Part shown: positions 18,227-26,280 of the stretch, in pieces
How the letters are laid out: each line of letters opens with the position of its first letter
Numbering within the stretch: position 1 is the stretch's first letter
NCBI GenBank assembly: GCA_902479075.1
Contig: CABSNK010000012.1
Coordinates: forward strand, 11,730 to 75,729
Direction of reading: 5' to 3'
Source of the DNA: an uncultured Collinsella sp.
Lineage (GTDB): Bacteria; Actinomycetota; Coriobacteriia; Coriobacteriales; Coriobacteriaceae
Length of the DNA stretch: 64,000 nt
Position numbers and translations under genes: made by a program
Notes under the pieces: generated by a model
Database searches by the model: none
What the model was told of the DNA's origin: nothing
What the model saw: the letters and a program-made list of their open reading frames with translations, nothing else

Positions 18227-18997
18227 CTACTTCTTCTTGTGCGGGCGAGGTTTCTTCTCTCGACGGGTAACCTCGACCTGCAGCGGAGCGTTCTTGAGGC
18301 GCTCCTCCTCATCGGCCTTGGCCTTCTCGATAACCTTCTGCGTCACGAAGATCTGCTGGATAACCTGCCAGGCAGAAGACACATCGTAGTACAGCAGAAC
18401 ACCGACGGGCAGGCTCCAACCCATCCAAAGCATCATGACGGTCATGACAACGGCCATCATACGCATGCTCTGGGCCTGCTGGCCAGTCTGATTGCGCGAC
18501 ATATAAAGCTGCGGAATCAAGGTGAGAACGGCAAACAGAATCAGGCAAACCAGCGCAGGCAGCGCAACCATAAAGCCACCGGCAAAGGAAGCGCTCGGCG
18601 TGGTGGTAAGGTCGGGCAGGATGTTGAAGAACGAGAACTTGCCGTCGTTAAAGTAATTCGGAAGGTTGCGCAGCAGCGTAAACAGGGCGAACAGGACGGG
18701 CATCTGGATCAACAGCGGCAGACAACCAGCCATGGGGTTGAACTTGTTCTCGCTGTAGAACTTCTGCATCTCCTCGGCCTGACGCTGGGGATCGTCGGCA
18801 TAGCGCTCCTGGATCTCAAGCATCTTAGGCTGCAGCACCTGCATGCGAGCCGTCGACTTGGTCGACTTGAGCATAAGCGGCGTCAGCAGCAGACGGATGA
18901 TGACCACCAGGATGATGATGGACAGGCCCCAGTCGACCGCAAAGGTCTGGATGAGCTTGAGCAGCTCAAAAAGGATGTTAACGATCCAATCCCACAT
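18227..18997 (-). CDS. yidC: membrane protein insertase YidC/Oxa1
   Basis: 256 residues, the short form without the large periplasmic domain of proteobacteria. Hydrophobic segments lie at about 20-42, 92-112, 135-160 and 165-185. The conserved NPMAGCLPLLIQMPVLFALF stretch and a cytosolic hairpin (QPKMLEIQERYADDPQRQ) are present. A Lys/Arg-rich tail (RREKKPRPHKKK) probably contacts ribosomes. It inserts proteins into the membrane alone or with Sec. GGAGG precedes the ATG. Confidence 0.95.
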   Translation of the reverse strand: MWDWIVNILFELLKLIQTFAVDWGLSIIILVVIIRLLLTPLMLKSTKSTARMQVLQPKMLEIQERYADDPQRQAEEMQKFYSENKFNPMAGCLPLLIQMPVLFALFTLLRNLPNYFNDGKFSFFNILPDLTTTPSASFAGGFMVALPALVCLILFAVLTLIPQLYMSRNQTGQQAQSMRMMAVVMTVMMLWMGWSLPVGVLLYYDVSSAWQVIQQIFVTQKVIEKAKADEEERLKNAPLQVEVTRREKKPRPHKKK

Positions 18998-19026
18998 GTA
19001 AGTTTTCCTCCGATAGCGAGTGCCCG

Positions 19027-19251
19027 CTAGGGCACAGGGTCATAACCGCCGACGTGCAGGGGATTGCAGCGAGCGATGCGCCTCACGGCAAGCCAGCAGC
19101 CTCTCAAAACACCGTACTTCTCAATCGCCTGGATGGCGTATTGCGAGCACGTTGGATAATAAATGCAGGCGTCAGGCAATAAGGGCGAAATAACCTGTTG
19201 ATATATGCGAATAGGAGCGATGGCAACACGTCGCAAAACGTGATTGCTCAT
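19027..19251 (-). CDS. yidD: membrane protein insertion efficiency factor YidD
   Basis: 74 residues with the family signature IYYPTCSQYAIQAIEKYG and CNPLHVGGYDPVP. It is a small membrane-associated helper of insertion. Its ATG overlaps the rnpA stop by 4 bp (ATGA), so translation is coupled; GGAGGAG is inside the end of rnpA. Confidence 0.95.
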   Translation of the reverse strand: MSNHVLRRVAIAPIRIYQQVISPLLPDACIYYPTCSQYAIQAIEKYGVLRGCWLAVRRIARCNPLHVGGYDPVP

Positions 19252-19586
19252 CGCTCCTCCCCGGCAACGCCGGCGCGCTTCATAAGCGAACGCAACGCCT
19301 TGTCCATCTCCTGCGGCGAGGAAACCCTCGTCTTGGGAGTTGCAAACAAGATGATGTCATAACCCGCAACGGGAAATCCGCAGCTGCGGGCGGCCTCGCG
19401 CATCACACGCTTAGACCGGTTGCGCACGACGGCACAACCGAGTCGCTTAGCACCAACGAAGGCGACCCTTCCGGAGTCGCCTTCGCCAACCGATTCACAT
19501 ATGGTCATTCGAATCAGAGGGTGATTGAAACGACGCCCCCGACTGAACACATGCTCGAAATCTTGCCGAGACTTAATAGTCTTCAT
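19248..19586 (-). CDS. rnpA: ribonuclease P protein component
   Basis: 112 residues. It has the RNR-type motif (RLGCAVVRNRSKRVMREAAR), the basic helix that binds RNase P RNA, and an N-terminal SRQDFEHVFSRGRRF segment. It is the protein cofactor for tRNA 5' maturation, lying between rpmH and yidD as usual. Confidence 0.95.
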   Translation of the reverse strand: MKTIKSRQDFEHVFSRGRRFNHPLIRMTICESVGEGDSGRVAFVGAKRLGCAVVRNRSKRVMREAARSCGFPVAGYDIILFATPKTRVSSPQEMDKALRSLMKRAGVAGEER

Positions 19587-19606
19587 GCGAGATGTGTGTA
19601 TCGCTG

Positions 19607-19741
19607 CTAGACAGTGAGACGCTTGCGGCCCTTGGCGCGACGACGGGCGAGCACGGCACGACCACCCTTAGTGGCCATACGGGCACGGAAGCCATGGGTC
19701 TTGGCACGCTTACGCTTATTAGGCTGATACGTACGCTTCAT
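19607..19741 (-). CDS. rpmH: 50S ribosomal protein L34
   Basis: 44 residues, MKRTYQPNKRKRAKTHGFR at the start, basic throughout: a typical L34. The start at 19741 follows GGAGG (minus strand); longer frames only add non-conserved sequence. It is transcribed away from the origin region. Confidence 0.96.
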   Translation of the reverse strand: MKRTYQPNKRKRAKTHGFRARMATKGGRAVLARRRAKGRKRLTV

Positions 19742-19801
19742 CTTAAGTTCCTCCTGCTGCATTTCGAGTGTCCGCGGGGACGCGGACGCAGATATAGACA
19801 C

Positions 19802-20086
19802 GTGAGCTTGAAGATTGTAGGGAAATCAATGTTCAAATGTCAAGAAATCAAAGGTAAAAGGTTGCAGAGTGTACACGGTTCCCCCATAAGCCCGTGAGCT
19901 CTCGGGGCCGACGAAACACTTTTCACGATATTTCATCGAGTTTTCAACAGGTCATGTTGGCAATGTTGAGAACTTTTCGCCTGATTTCCAAAGTTTTCAA
20001 CAGGTTTTGAAAAGTTGTCGAAAGATGAGAAACATTGCGCGCTGAGCTACTATTTGTTCGAAACCTTTTGAACGATTGCGAGCAGC
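19802..20086. other. origin-proximal intergenic region with DnaA-box-like sites
   Basis: No gene. Candidate 9-mers close to the DnaA box: TTTTCAACA at 19941-19949 and 19994-20002 (plus), TTGCCAACA at 19955-19963 and TTCTCAACA at 19964-19972 (minus). They share TTNNCAACA, one base from the TTATCCACA consensus at position 6. The position between rpmH and the dnaA operon is a classical oriC site. It also must hold the rpmH and dnaA-operon promoters, which I cannot place. Confidence 0.65.
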
Positions 20087-21439
20087 ATGTCAGACGACTT
20101 CTACACCATGGTCGACTCGGGAGACCCGGCACCCGATAACGAGCACATCACCGGTGTGCGCGAAGAGCGGGTCGCGAGCGACGACGCAGCAAAAAAAGCA
20201 CCGAGCGCCATGTATGCGGCGCGCATCGCCGTCTACGACGACATGCTGTCGACGCCGCGCGTGATCGTTATCGAGCCGCAAGACGTCCGTACCTATCTGG
20301 AAGAGACGACCAACACCGTCTATCAGTGCATGAAGGAACAGGGCGGTCATATCTCGCTCATGGTGATTCGCGAGATTGTGGAAAACTTCATCCACGCGCA
20401 CTTCGCGGAGCCCATCATCTCCATCCTCGATGGGGGCGACACCATTCGCTTTGCCGACCAGGGGCCGGGCATCGACGACAAGGAGCGCGCCTTCGACTTT
20501 GGCGTAACCAGCGCAAATAGCAGCATGAAACGATATATCCGCGGCACTGGAGCCGGTTTCCCCATGGTGCAGGAGTACCTGGAAAACGCCGGCGGCGCGG
20601 TATCGATCGAGGACAATATGGGCAACGGCACCGTCGTGACCGTAAGCCTCAACCCCAAACGCGTGCAGGAGATCGAGCGCGCCGGTGGACGCGGGGCCGC
20701 CGTACGCCCCGAAACGGAGCAGCCGGCATATCCCCAGCCCAGCACCTTTGCGCAGCAGCCGATGGCGACGCAACAGATGCAACAGCCTGCAGCATACATG
20801 CAGCAGCTGGGAACGTTTCCCACGCAGGAAACCATGGAGCCGTCGGCCCCGATGATGCAAAACATGCCACAGGCAATGCCGGCGGCAGACCAGGACCCGA
20901 CTATCGTGCAGCAAACAGCGGGGACGCCGAACATCCAGCAAATGGGTTATCAACCGTACCCCCAGGGGTATCCCACCCAGTACATGCCACAACAGGGGTA
21001 CGCCCAACCGTTTCCGCAGCAGTACCCGCAGGGATATCAACAGCCATACCAGCAGATGCCCCAGACACAGTACAGTCCTTGGCCCCAGCAGATGCCGCAA
21101 CAGCCTTACCAACAGTGGCCGCAAAGTTTTCAACAGCAGATGCCGCCGATGCAGAGTTCTCAACAACCGGCAGCTCAAATGATGTATCCTAATGCGGCTC
21201 AACAGTATTCACAGCCGCCGGCGAACACATACGTAAGCGAACGTGGAAAGAAAGCGCTGGGCTATCTAGCTCAAAACGAAACATGCGGAGCCACCGACTT
21301 GGCACGGGCCCTTGGAAGCTCGGCCCCCACGTGGTCACGCACGCTCAACGACCTGGCGCAAGTTGGTTTGGTGATCAAGCTCGGCCAGAAATACCATCTG
21401 ACCGAGCTTGGCAGAGACCGCGTGCAGACGCAGGGTTAA
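20087..21439 (+). CDS. GHKL-type ATPase with Gln/Pro-rich linker and C-terminal winged helix, unknown
   Basis: 450 residues, 15 bp upstream of dnaA and probably cotranscribed with it. Residues about 60-190 form a histidine-kinase-like ATP-binding fold: N-box IREIVENF (Asn100), G1-box DQGPG (124-128), G2-box RGTGAGFP (152-159). No phosphoacceptor His domain or membrane segment is seen. About 190 residues of Gln/Pro/Met-rich, probably disordered sequence follow, then a winged helix (about 385-450; ARALGSSAPTWSRTLNDL) like those of MarR-type regulators. It could be an ATP-dependent DNA-binding partner of DnaA or a regulator of the operon. I know of no characterised homologue. The ribosome binding site is weak. 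Confidence 0.8.
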   Translation: MSDDFYTMVDSGDPAPDNEHITGVREERVASDDAAKKAPSAMYAARIAVYDDMLSTPRVIVIEPQDVRTYLEETTNTVYQCMKEQGGHISLMVIREIVENFIHAHFAEPIISILDGGDTIRFADQGPGIDDKERAFDFGVTSANSSMKRYIRGTGAGFPMVQEYLENAGGAVSIEDNMGNGTVVTVSLNPKRVQEIERAGGRGAAVRPETEQPAYPQPSTFAQQPMATQQMQQPAAYMQQLGTFPTQETMEPSAPMMQNMPQAMPAADQDPTIVQQTAGTPNIQQMGYQPYPQGYPTQYMPQQGYAQPFPQQYPQGYQQPYQQMPQTQYSPWPQQMPQQPYQQWPQSFQQQMPPMQSSQQPAAQMMYPNAAQQYSQPPANTYVSERGKKALGYLAQNETCGATDLARALGSSAPTWSRTLNDLAQVGLVIKLGQKYHLTELGRDRVQTQG

Positions 21440-21454
21440 GGAACGGGAGAGACA

Positions 21455-23167
21455 GTGGACGAGGAAGCAAGCATCATCCTGGGAGACGCCATCGCCTTTT
21501 GCCAGCGCGACGGCCAAGATGCGCGCCTCATCAACATGCTGGGGCAATCGCGCGCCGTCAGCCTCACCGAGGACACCTTGACGATTGAGGCCCCCTCACG
21601 GTTTGCCATCGCCCAGCTCAAAAAGCACCAGCCGACCATCGAGGCGTACCTGGAAGAAATCGCTTTTGCGCCGATCGCGCTCAACATCGTGGCACCCCAA
21701 GGCGCCGCGGCAGATAGCGCCGCGTCTGCGGCACCCGTCGTCCCCCCGACGGCGCCCGTGGCAGCCGCAACGTCGGCTCCCGAACACCAAATCGGCGATG
21801 TTTCCCGTGAAACCATGTCTGCCGCACCGACGGCAACGGCTCCCACGCCCCCTGCCACACACATGCCTATCGCGCACGACGCAACACCGGGCGAGAATTC
21901 GGGCATCGCAATCAAAAATACGCTTTCGGCCGATGATTTCCGCCGCATGATGAATCAGATGAAAGGCGGCACGCCAGCAAAGAGCGAGCCCCGTGCCACG
22001 GCATCGGTCGTGGCAGCCCCGGCATCCGCGGCCGCGGCACCGATCGAGCAGAACACCGATGGCGCGCCCCTCGCGGCCAACTCAAAATTCACCTTCGAAA
22101 ACTTTGTCTACGGCCCCGAAAACAGCCACGCCTATCGCTCGGCGCTTAAGTTCGCCGCGCTCGCAGACGAACGCGGTACGTGCACGTCCCTGTTCATCTA
22201 TGGCAAATCGGGCTTGGGCAAGACTCACCTGTTGCTCGCAATAAAAAACGAGCTTGCCGAGAAGTCACCCGAGATCAAGGTTAAGTATGCCAACTCGCAG
22301 GCATACCTCGATGACTTGATGACGGAGTTCGACCGCCAAAAGAAGAGCAATGCCCCCATCATGCAGGCATACCACGGTGTTGACGTGCTCATCATCGACG
22401 ACATCCAGAACATCATCGGCAAGCGCGCAAGCGTGGACTATTTCTTCCAACTGATGGATGAGTTTATCCGCAACAATAAAAAAGTCGTGATCGCCGCCGA
22501 CCGCGCCCCCAAAGACCTAAACATGGACGAGCGTCTGACCAGTCGCTTTAACGCCGGCATGCTCTGTTTGGTGGCAGAGCCGAGCTATGAGATGAAATAC
22601 AAGATTTTGCAGCGCTACTACGAAAACACGATCGCGGTATCGCCCGACGCGGACGACGATTCGCTGTTGGCGGCCTACGGCAGCGACTGCGGTCACTTGA
22701 CCGACGAGCATTTTAAGCACATGGCCGAGGTCTCGGGCACCAACATCCGCGAGCTCGAGAGCTTTTGCGAGCGCTGCGCCGGCGAGGCGGGAGACCGCGA
22801 GCGCGAGGGCGGGGAGCTCACCTTTGACGACATCGACACCATCGCGAGCCAATACTTCGACACCTCGGCGAAAAAGATCAACGTGCAGACGGTTCAATCC
22901 GTCATCGAGGAGCAGTACGGGGTGACGCATGAGGAACTCATAGGCCCACGCCGCAACGCCAACATTGCCAAAGCACGTCATATCGCTATCTATCTGGCGA
23001 TTGAGATGTGCGAGATGACGACCACGGCCGTGGGTGCCGAATTTGGCAACCGTAACCACTCGACCGTCAGCACGAGCTATAAAAAGGTTCAGAAGATGAT
23101 CCAAGAAGACCGCACCGTAACCGAGGACCTCAAATCGCTGCGAGACAAAATCACCCTACGCTCGTAG
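21455..23167 (+). CDS. dnaA: chromosomal replication initiator DnaA
   Basis: 570 residues, longer than the usual 450-500 because of an Ala/Pro/Thr-rich domain II (about 85-205). Domain I is at the N-terminus. AAA+ domain III has Walker A GKSGLGKT (about 250-257) and Walker B LIIDDIQN (about 312-319). Domain IV binds DNA, but the recognition segment reads FGNRNHSTV (530-538) where FGxRDHTTV is usual: Asp to Asn and Thr to Ser at base-contacting positions. GTG start with GGGAG upstream. A degenerate parS (TGTTTCCCGTGAAACC, 21799-21814) lies in domain II. Confidence 0.95.
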   Translation: MDEEASIILGDAIAFCQRDGQDARLINMLGQSRAVSLTEDTLTIEAPSRFAIAQLKKHQPTIEAYLEEIAFAPIALNIVAPQGAAADSAASAAPVVPPTAPVAAATSAPEHQIGDVSRETMSAAPTATAPTPPATHMPIAHDATPGENSGIAIKNTLSADDFRRMMNQMKGGTPAKSEPRATASVVAAPASAAAAPIEQNTDGAPLAANSKFTFENFVYGPENSHAYRSALKFAALADERGTCTSLFIYGKSGLGKTHLLLAIKNELAEKSPEIKVKYANSQAYLDDLMTEFDRQKKSNAPIMQAYHGVDVLIIDDIQNIIGKRASVDYFFQLMDEFIRNNKKVVIAADRAPKDLNMDERLTSRFNAGMLCLVAEPSYEMKYKILQRYYENTIAVSPDADDDSLLAAYGSDCGHLTDEHFKHMAEVSGTNIRELESFCERCAGEAGDREREGGELTFDDIDTIASQYFDTSAKKINVQTVQSVIEEQYGVTHEELIGPRRNANIAKARHIAIYLAIEMCEMTTTAVGAEFGNRNHSTVSTSYKKVQKMIQEDRTVTEDLKSLRDKITLRS

Positions 23168-23405
23168 GAAAATAACCACACCTGTTGATAACTTGTCGAA
23201 ACCCCGGGCATAAGATGTCTAAAACCAACCGCCCGGTGACGAAAAGTTTTCAGCAGGTTTTGAACGTTGAAAACGAGGTCGGTTGTACACAGGTTTCTGT
23301 CGAATCTCCTTTTAGGTCTGACCAGCGCTTTTGCGAGTATTCGACAGTTTCGTCAGTGTTATTACTATTATTAAGATATTTATATCTATAGAAAGGTATT
23401 AAAAG
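23168..23405. other. dnaA-dnaN intergenic region, probable unwinding part of oriC
   Basis: No gene. Box-like 9-mers: TTATCAACA (minus, 23182-23190 area), TTTTCAGCA (23247-23255), TTTTCAACG (minus, 23265-23273) and TTGTACACA (23283-23291). A strongly AT-rich run (about 23355-23402, including ATTACTATTATTAAG) lies next to them and could be the DNA unwinding element. In many Gram-positive bacteria the unwinding site is in this spacer. The dnaN ribosome binding site AAAGG is at its end. Confidence 0.6.
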
Positions 23406-24509
23406 ATGAAGTTCACCGTCAGCCAAAGCTCGCTTACGCAAGCCATCGGCGTCGTCATGAAGGGCGTCGCTTCGGCATCTACCCTCCCTATCCTGTCGGG
23501 TGTGCTCGTCAAGGCGCAAGACGGTATCTTGGAATTTCAGACCTCAAACTACACCATCTCGATTCGCCACCGTATCGCCGCCCATGTCGAGGAGGAGGGC
23601 GAGATGGTTATTCCCTGCAAGATGCTCTCCAACATCACCAAGACCTTGCCCGACGCTCCGGTCACCTTTGAGCTCTCCGAGCGCCAGGTGTTGATCGGTT
23701 GCGAAAAGAGCTCGTTCCGCCTTAACACGCTCGACGCCAACGACTTTCCGGAGTTTCCGGCCTATGCCATCGAGAGTGCCGTCGAGTTGCCGACCGACAT
23801 CCTGTCCGAGATGGTCGGCCGCGTGTGGCGCGTCACCTCGACCGATAAAGCTCGCCCCATCCTGGGCGGCGTGCACATGAAGGTCGAGAACAACACCGTG
23901 CGCCTGGTGGCGACCGACTCCTTCCGCTTGGCCGTGTGCGACACACAGGTCGAGACCTCGACACTCGAGGGCTCGTTTGAGCTCAACGTCCCGGCCGATG
24001 CCTTTAACGACGCGCTCAGCATTATGGCGAGCCAAGCCACCATCATGATCGGCGCCACCGACACCCAGGTCGTCTTTGAGGCCGGCAACACCACCTATGT
24101 GTCGCGTCGTATCGAGGGCACGTACCCCAACTACAAGCAGCTCATCCCCGATTCGTGCGTGACGAGCGTCAAGATCGATGTGGCGGCCTTCAACGCCGCC
24201 CTGAAGCGCGTTGCCGTTATCGCCAGCGCCAACCCCGCCGTCAAATTCGAGATCGATGTCGAGAACGGCCAGATGGGCCTGTCCTCCATCTCCAACGACC
24301 AGGATCTGGCGCAGGAGACCATTGACGTCGAGGCCGAGGGCGAGTCGGGCACCATCGCCTTCAACTACCACTACATCTTCGGCTGTCTCAATGCCCTGTC
24401 CAAGGAGAAAGAGATCACGCTGGAGCTCAAGAGCTACTCGCAGGCGGGCATCTTTAAGTCCTACGACAAGATCAACTACCTGTACCTGGTCATGCCGGTG
24501 CGCATCTAG
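23406..24509 (+). CDS. dnaN: DNA polymerase III beta sliding clamp
   Basis: 367 residues, normal length; starts MKFTVSQSSLTQAIGVVMKG and ends YLYLVMPVRI, the conserved C-terminal strand near the partner-binding pocket. Three clamp domains of about 120 residues each. It encircles DNA as a dimer and tethers polymerase. RecF follows after 9 bp. Confidence 0.96.
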   Translation: MKFTVSQSSLTQAIGVVMKGVASASTLPILSGVLVKAQDGILEFQTSNYTISIRHRIAAHVEEEGEMVIPCKMLSNITKTLPDAPVTFELSERQVLIGCEKSSFRLNTLDANDFPEFPAYAIESAVELPTDILSEMVGRVWRVTSTDKARPILGGVHMKVENNTVRLVATDSFRLAVCDTQVETSTLEGSFELNVPADAFNDALSIMASQATIMIGATDTQVVFEAGNTTYVSRRIEGTYPNYKQLIPDSCVTSVKIDVAAFNAALKRVAVIASANPAVKFEIDVENGQMGLSSISNDQDLAQETIDVEAEGESGTIAFNYHYIFGCLNALSKEKEITLELKSYSQAGIFKSYDKINYLYLVMPVRI

Positions 24510-24518
24510 CGTCTATCG

Positions 24519-25625
24519 ATGGCTATGTTCGCCCACGAGCTTTCCGTCGCGCACTACCGCAGCTTCGACCGTTATCGTCTGACCCTGAGCGGCGGCGTGA
24601 CGGTGCTCGCGGGACCCAACGCGGCGGGGAAGACCAACCTCATAGAGGCGCTGCAGCTGCTGACGAGCGGCACCTCGTTTAGGCATCCGACCGCTGCCGA
24701 GCTCGTGCGCGACGGCGTGGGCTCGTGCAAGGTCGAGCTGAGGCTCGAGGGCGATGGACGCGTGCTGGACATGGGGCTGTGCGTAGAGGACGGCAAGCGC
24801 TCGTTTAGCCGTAACGGCAAGCGGTGCGCGGCCGCCGGCGTGCGCGGTGTGCTGCCGAGCGTTCTGTTTTGCCCGGACCACCTGGATATGGTCAAGCGTG
24901 GCGCCAGCGTCCGCCGCGCCGCGCTCGACGACTTTGGCGTGCAGCTGAGTGCACGCTACGCCGACCTTTCGAGCACCTATGGCCGCTGCGTGACGCAGCG
25001 CAACGCCCTGCTCAAGGAGAGCTGGTGCTGCCGCGAGATGCTTGGCGCCTGGAATGAATCGCTTGCCCGTGCGGGCTCGGCACTGCTCGTGCATCGTTTG
25101 GCCCTGGTCGACCGACTGGCGGGCCATGTGCGCGATGCTTACGGACAAGTGGCGTCCGGCGAGCCCGCGGACGTGTCCTACGTGTCCACGCTGGGGGATT
25201 TGCCCCAGACCGAGGACCGAGAAGAGCTGAAGGGCTGGGCGTACGAGCGCATGTTGGCGACGCTCGACGAGCGCGCCGACGAGGAGATGCGCCGCGGCGT
25301 GACGCTTGTGGGGCCGCATCGCGACGAGATCGAGTTTTCCGTTGCAGGGCGGTCTGCCCGTTCATTTGCCAGCCAGGGGCAGCAGCGTACGCTGGTGCTG
25401 GCCTGGAAGGTGGCGGAGGTGGCCGTTGCCCGCGGCATTTTGGGCACTGCACCGCTGCTGCTGTTGGATGACGTGATGAGCGAGCTCGACGCCGGGCGCC
25501 GAGACGCTTTTCTGCAGTTGATCGGCGATGATATCCAGACGGTCATAACCACCACCAATCTGGGGTACTTTACCGATGACCTGCTTGATCGAGCCAAGGT
25601 GGTGAGCATGGGTGAGGCGTGCTAA
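24519..25625 (+). CDS. recF: DNA replication and repair protein RecF
   Basis: 368 residues. Walker A GPNAAGKTN (32-40), the ABC signature-like SFASQGQQRTLVLAWKVAE and Walker B LLLLDDVMSELD. It is an SMC-like ATPase that loads RecA at gaps. The gene overlaps the next one by 14 bp. Confidence 0.95.
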   Translation: MAMFAHELSVAHYRSFDRYRLTLSGGVTVLAGPNAAGKTNLIEALQLLTSGTSFRHPTAAELVRDGVGSCKVELRLEGDGRVLDMGLCVEDGKRSFSRNGKRCAAAGVRGVLPSVLFCPDHLDMVKRGASVRRAALDDFGVQLSARYADLSSTYGRCVTQRNALLKESWCCREMLGAWNESLARAGSALLVHRLALVDRLAGHVRDAYGQVASGEPADVSYVSTLGDLPQTEDREELKGWAYERMLATLDERADEEMRRGVTLVGPHRDEIEFSVAGRSARSFASQGQQRTLVLAWKVAEVAVARGILGTAPLLLLDDVMSELDAGRRDAFLQLIGDDIQTVITTTNLGYFTDDLLDRAKVVSMGEAC

Positions 25626-26175
25626 TTATGAGCGCGAGAACGGCACGGTTGCTTTCGGCGGCTTTCTAGATGCCGAACGCCAGCGCATTTTGGCCGCGGC
25701 GACACCGGAACGCCGTGCCCAAATGGAGGCCGCCGAGCAATCGCGCGCAATCTATCGCGCCTGGAACACGGTGTGCGCGGGAACGCGCGAAGGGCGCCAT
25801 GTGACGGGTCTGCGCTATCTGCCCGAGTCCAACGAGCTGTTGGTGTATCTCGACTCGCCCTCGTGGACGCAGGAAATGACGCTGCTGCGCGAGATCATCC
25901 GCGCGCGCATGGAGCGCGTCGGCGCACATGTCGACGGCCTGGTGTTCAAAACGACCGCCCCCGGCCACACGCCGCCCGCCGCCAAGGAGCGCCTGCGGCC
26001 GGCCGAGATTGAGCGCCCGCCGGCTCCGCATGCCGACCTCAGCGAGTCCGAGCGCGCCGAGATCGAGCGCCAAGTGGCACCCATCGAAGACCAAAAACTG
26101 CGCGAGGCCCTCGAGAATGCCATGAGAGCCAGTGCCGAGTGGGCCAAGGGCGTGCAGAGCAAAAAAGAGCCTTAA
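25612..26175 (+). CDS. dciA: DciA-family protein (DUF721), replicative-helicase loader
   Basis: 187 residues from a GTG inside the end of recF. A central DUF721 domain (about 38-115: IYRAWNTVCAGTREGRHV... ELLVYLDSPSWTQEMTLLR) has the KH-like fold of DciA, the ancestral loader of DnaB-type helicase in bacteria lacking DnaC/DnaI. A Pro/Glu-rich tail follows. No dnaC or dnaI is seen in the window, and dnaB is at 40.5 kb. A terminator follows. Confidence 0.85.
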   Translation: MRRANYERENGTVAFGGFLDAERQRILAAATPERRAQMEAAEQSRAIYRAWNTVCAGTREGRHVTGLRYLPESNELLVYLDSPSWTQEMTLLREIIRARMERVGAHVDGLVFKTTAPGHTPPAAKERLRPAEIERPPAPHADLSESERAEIERQVAPIEDQKLREALENAMRASAEWAKGVQSKKEP

Positions 26176-26201
26176 ATCGCATCTGGTGGCCTTGTGGAGC
26201 C

Positions 26202-26231
26202 AAATACCCTCGTTCCCGAGGGTATTTTTTT
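26202..26231 (+). terminator. terminator of the dnaA-recF-dciA operon
   Basis: AATACCCTCG / CGAGGGTATT hairpin with a seven-T tail. It separates dciA from gyrB, so gyrB needs its own promoter in the 50 bp that follow. Confidence 0.85.
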
Positions 26232-26280
26232 ACGATAAACTAGTAAGGCTGTACACATTTTCTTAGCTGAAGGAGGACGT

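Noticed and set aside
21127..21165. DnaA boxes inside the GHKL gene as part of oriC
   Set aside because: The matches fall in Gln codons (CAA CAG), where TTNTCAACA-like strings arise easily; kept only as a remark.
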